The notes below the pieces were generated by a model. That model searched no databases, was not told where the DNA came from, and saw only the letters and a list, made by a program, of their open reading frames with translations. A stretch of DNA of 7,863 nucleotides from an uncultured Eubacteriales bacterium. Lineage in GTDB: Bacteria; Bacillota; Clostridia; Christensenellales; Aristaeellaceae. Positions 5,714-7,863 of the stretch are shown in pieces (within the stretch, counting starts at the first letter, position 1; each line of letters starts with the position of its first letter). The stretch is taken from the NCBI GenBank assembly GCA_944353735.1, contig CALVPU010000042.1, positions 1-7,863 of the forward strand, read 5' to 3'. The translations under genes and the position numbers were made by a program.

Positions 5714-7699
5714 TCATTCCGCCGCGGCGGTGAACGCCTGCGGCTCGGTCGCGGTCTCGGCGGGCGCCGAGGCGGCGCTGAGGGTCGCGCCGACGATCGC
5801 CTGACTCCACGTCACGTTCGCGCCGATGTCATAGCCCTGCAACGCGGACGTGTAGAAATCGTAATAGGTGTTGGAGTAGACCGGAATCGCGGGCAGCACC
5901 TCCGCCCAGCGCTCCTGGAACGCCACCCACTTCTGGCAGTAGCTCAGCACGTCGCCCGGCTCGGTGCGCGCCATGTCCACCGCGAGGTCGTACAGCGCCT
6001 CGTCGGCGATGCCGGTGCGGTTGAACGCGCCCTGATAGGCGTCGTCGGGATTGACGGCGTTCGACGGCTCGAACACGTAGGAGAAGTTAGTCGCCAGGTA
6101 GATCATGTCACAGTCGCGCTCGGCGGTGCGGTAATAGCGCTCCAGCAGCTCCGGCATCGGCACCGCTTCGACCGTCAGCGCGACGCCGACCTGCGCGAGG
6201 TTGTCCGCCAGCGCCGTCTCAAGCAGCGCGCCGATGGCGTTGCCCTCGGGATAGATGAGCTTGAGGTCCAGCGCGACGAGCTCGCCGCCGATCTCCTTGC
6301 AGCGCACGTCGTCGCTGGCGAGATCAAACGCGCCGCCCTCGCGGTTGAGCGTCCAGCCGTCGCTCTCGAGCAGCGCCGCGGCGGCGTTGAGGTCGAGCGC
6401 ATAGTCGCGCACGCCGTCCAGCGACAGCGCTTCCCAGGCGGCCTGCGCGTCGGTCGCGGCTTCGCCGGCATCGGCGTCGGACGCCGCGAGCGGTACCGCG
6501 ACCCTGCCGTCGATGAGGCGCGTCATCCACTGACCGAGGCCGTAGCAGCCCTTGACGGCGGCGCCGTAATTGCCGACGTAGCCGCTGACGAGCGCGTCCT
6601 TGTCCATGCAGTAGGCAATCGCCTGACGGACCGCCGCGCTCGACACGGCGGGCTGCTCGCAGTTGAACGACACGAAGCTGAAACCGCTGCGGTCGTAGGA
6701 CTGGGCGGCGATGCCGCCGCTGGCGGCCAGCGCCAGCCCCGCGTCGATGACGTCCGCCTGCACGCACTTGTGCAGCAGGTCGACCGCGCCGCTCTGCAGC
6801 TCGGCGACCATCGTCTGCGGCGAGACGGTGCGGAACACGATGCGCGCGATGGACGGCTTCACGCCGTCGGCGTTGCCCTTGTAGTATTCGTTGATGGCGA
6901 ACGTGGCGGTACGGCTCTCCCAGTCGAAGCTCTCCAGCGTGTAGGGACCGCTGACCACGGACGGGTGCGACAGATAGCCGCTGTTCGGGTCGAGGATGGT
7001 GGCATTGAGCAGCTCGGCGGTAAAGATGGGCTGCTCGATTTCGGGATCGATGTTGCGGATGTACGCGCCGTCGCCGTCGTCCGCGACCTCGCAGCCCGGG
7101 GCGATCACGGCGATCGGATAGGGACAGACGTCGAGGATGCCCAGTTCATAGAAGAACGGGCGGTACTCGGCGCTGACGGTGACCGCCAGGGTGTAGTCGT
7201 CGAGCACGCGCACGCCGGAAAGCACATCGGCGTCGCCGCGCTTGTAGGCGTCCACGCCCACGATCCAGTCCGACGAGACCGTCTCGCCGCCAATCGCCGC
7301 CACCTCGGGCGACGCCGCCAGCAGCATGGAGAAGGCATAGTCGCGCGCCGTGATGGGCGTGCCGTCGGAATAGGTCAGACCGCCGCTGAGGGTGATCGTG
7401 TAGGTGCGGTTGCCGCGGGGATCGTCGGCGGCGGAAATGCCAGTGACGACGGTGGGGTCGATGCCGTAGCTGCCGCGCTCGCCGTTCCACTGGATGAGGT
7501 TGTAGCCGTGCAGCAGCATGCGCACGTCGATGTCCGAGGTATTGTCGCCCCACATCTCGGTAAAGAAGCTGCCGCTGAGCGCGGTGGTCGAACCGACGAC
7601 CAGCTCGTCATCCGGCGCGCCCGCGGCCTGCTCCGCCATCGCGACCGTACCCGCCAGCGCCATCAGCGCAGCCAGGAGGATCGACAGGAGTTTTTTCAT
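5714..7699 (-). CDS. Family 5 extracellular solute-binding protein of an oligopeptide-type ABC importer
   Basis: 661 residues from the chosen ATG, long for the family (usually about 500-600). AAGGAG (7713-7708) lies 8 nt upstream; the in-frame ATG at 7717 has no such site. Residues 1-22 form a signal peptide (Lys-Lys, hydrophobic core, likely cleavage after AMA). There is no lipobox cysteine. Family features in order: LTYSDGTPITARDYAFS (108-124), SGPYTLESFDW (250-260), AELQSGAVDLL (299-309), FVSFNCEQPAVSSAAVRQAIAY (start 342), LLESDGWTLN (443-452), and a C-terminal lobe ending near IPVYSNTYYDFYTSALQGY. The tail after about 640 is Ala/Thr/Glu-rich. It captures peptides or similar solutes outside the membrane for an ABC permease; the ligand cannot be read from the sequence. 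Nine cysteines remain in the mature protein. The gene ends convergent with acpS, and an unidentified gene on the same strand lies 92 nt upstream. Confidence 0.93.
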   Translation of the reverse strand: MKKLLSILLAALMALAGTVAMAEQAAGAPDDELVVGSTTALSGSFFTEMWGDNTSDIDVRMLLHGYNLIQWNGERGSYGIDPTVVTGISAADDPRGNRTYTITLSGGLTYSDGTPITARDYAFSMLLAASPEVAAIGGETVSSDWIVGVDAYKRGDADVLSGVRVLDDYTLAVTVSAEYRPFFYELGILDVCPYPIAVIAPGCEVADDGDGAYIRNIDPEIEQPIFTAELLNATILDPNSGYLSHPSVVSGPYTLESFDWESRTATFAINEYYKGNADGVKPSIARIVFRTVSPQTMVAELQSGAVDLLHKCVQADVIDAGLALAASGGIAAQSYDRSGFSFVSFNCEQPAVSSAAVRQAIAYCMDKDALVSGYVGNYGAAVKGCYGLGQWMTRLIDGRVAVPLAASDADAGEAATDAQAAWEALSLDGVRDYALDLNAAAALLESDGWTLNREGGAFDLASDDVRCKEIGGELVALDLKLIYPEGNAIGALLETALADNLAQVGVALTVEAVPMPELLERYYRTAERDCDMIYLATNFSYVFEPSNAVNPDDAYQGAFNRTGIADEALYDLAVDMARTEPGDVLSYCQKWVAFQERWAEVLPAIPVYSNTYYDFYTSALQGYDIGANVTWSQAIVGATLSAASAPAETATEPQAFTAAAE

Positions 7700-7707
7700 G
7701 GTCTGTG

Positions 7708-7713
7708 CTCCTT
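7708..7713 (-). promoter_or_regulatory. Ribosome binding site deciding the solute-binding protein start
   Basis: AAGGAG, 8 nt before the ATG at 7699. It favours the start giving MKKLLSILLA over the ATG six codons upstream. Confidence 0.88.
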
Positions 7714-7755
7714 TCATACCGGTTCACGGATTCGATGGTTCGGATTGCGGCGAAT

Positions 7756-7779
7756 CCCGGCGCGCTTGCGCGCGCCGGG
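7756..7779. repeat. GC stem-loop between the partial gene and the solute-binding protein gene
   Basis: A perfect 10-bp stem, CCCGGCGCGC with GCGCGCCGGG. On the transcribed minus strand the loop is GCAA, a GNRA tetraloop. It lies 12 nt past the upstream stop codon and has no T-run. It could be a 3'-end stabilising or processing stem that sets different levels for the two genes, as seen ahead of binding-protein genes in many ABC operons. Confidence 0.65.
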
Positions 7780-7791
7780 CCGCCCTCGGCT

Positions 7792-7863
7792 TTACTCGAA
7801 GCAATCGCCGACGTTCATCGTCACGAAGCCGATGTTCAGCGACACGCCGTTCGGGTCGATGTC
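7792..7863 (-). CDS. C-terminal 23 codons of an unidentified gene, 5' part outside the window
   Basis: The frame ends ...NIGFVTMNVGDCFE and stops at TAA (7794-7792). Third codon positions are G or C in 22 of 23 sense codons, matching the neighbouring genes and supporting real coding. The fragment is too short to name. From context it might belong to the same transporter operon, but the ending does not resemble the usual C-termini of oligopeptide permeases or ATPases that I know. Confidence 0.65.
   Translation of the reverse strand, partial: DIDPNGVSLNIGFVTMNVGDCFE

Noticed and set aside
7700..7717. Start of the solute-binding protein at the ATG at 7717
   Set aside because: The AAGGAG lies between the two ATGs and serves the one at 7699, which also gives a clean signal peptide.

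Overview
The window is GC-rich bacterial DNA with strong purine-rich ribosome binding sites (AGGAGG, AAGGAG) and Firmicutes-like content: a MoxR/DUF58/transglutaminase cell-envelope operon, acpS, and a large exported family 5 solute-binding protein. The GC-rich intergenic repeats with AAAGGGTCT...AGACCCTTT palindromes resemble those I associate with GC-rich gut Clostridia. That makes a high-GC anaerobic Clostridia-type organism the best guess, but taxonomy is inferred and no rRNA is present.

Layout. On the minus strand, from about 4565 down to the left edge, lies an operon in the order MoxR AAA+ ATPase (3618-4565), DUF58 protein (2473-3621, GTGA overlap with moxR), and a membrane-anchored transglutaminase-like protein (1-1836, running off the left edge). 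DUF58 and the transglutaminase gene are separated by 636 bases holding a tandem repeat array (unit about 192-194 bp) made of several palindromes. A divergent promoter region (about 4658-4736) separates this operon from acpS (4777-5151, plus strand). acpS converges on a solute-binding protein gene (5714-7699, minus strand). The 562-bp convergent gap holds a degenerate 17-nt periodic repeat next to acpS and then a cluster of strong stem-loops, including a probable two-way terminator. At the right edge is the last 23 codons of another minus-strand gene, upstream of the solute-binding protein gene.

How the genes work together. MoxR-type ATPases and DUF58 (vWA-like) proteins are thought to act as a chaperone/assembly pair, and transglutaminase-core membrane proteins recur beside them. 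The set is widespread but its biochemical job is mostly unknown. AcpS loads phosphopantetheine on acyl carrier protein and looks like a stand-alone gene here. The solute-binding protein is the capture subunit of an oligopeptide-type ABC importer; its permease and ATPase genes are not in the window. I see no defence system, CRISPR array, tRNA, rRNA or transposase. The most unusual parts are the structured repeat array inside the envelope operon and the stem-loop cluster between acpS and the solute-binding protein gene.
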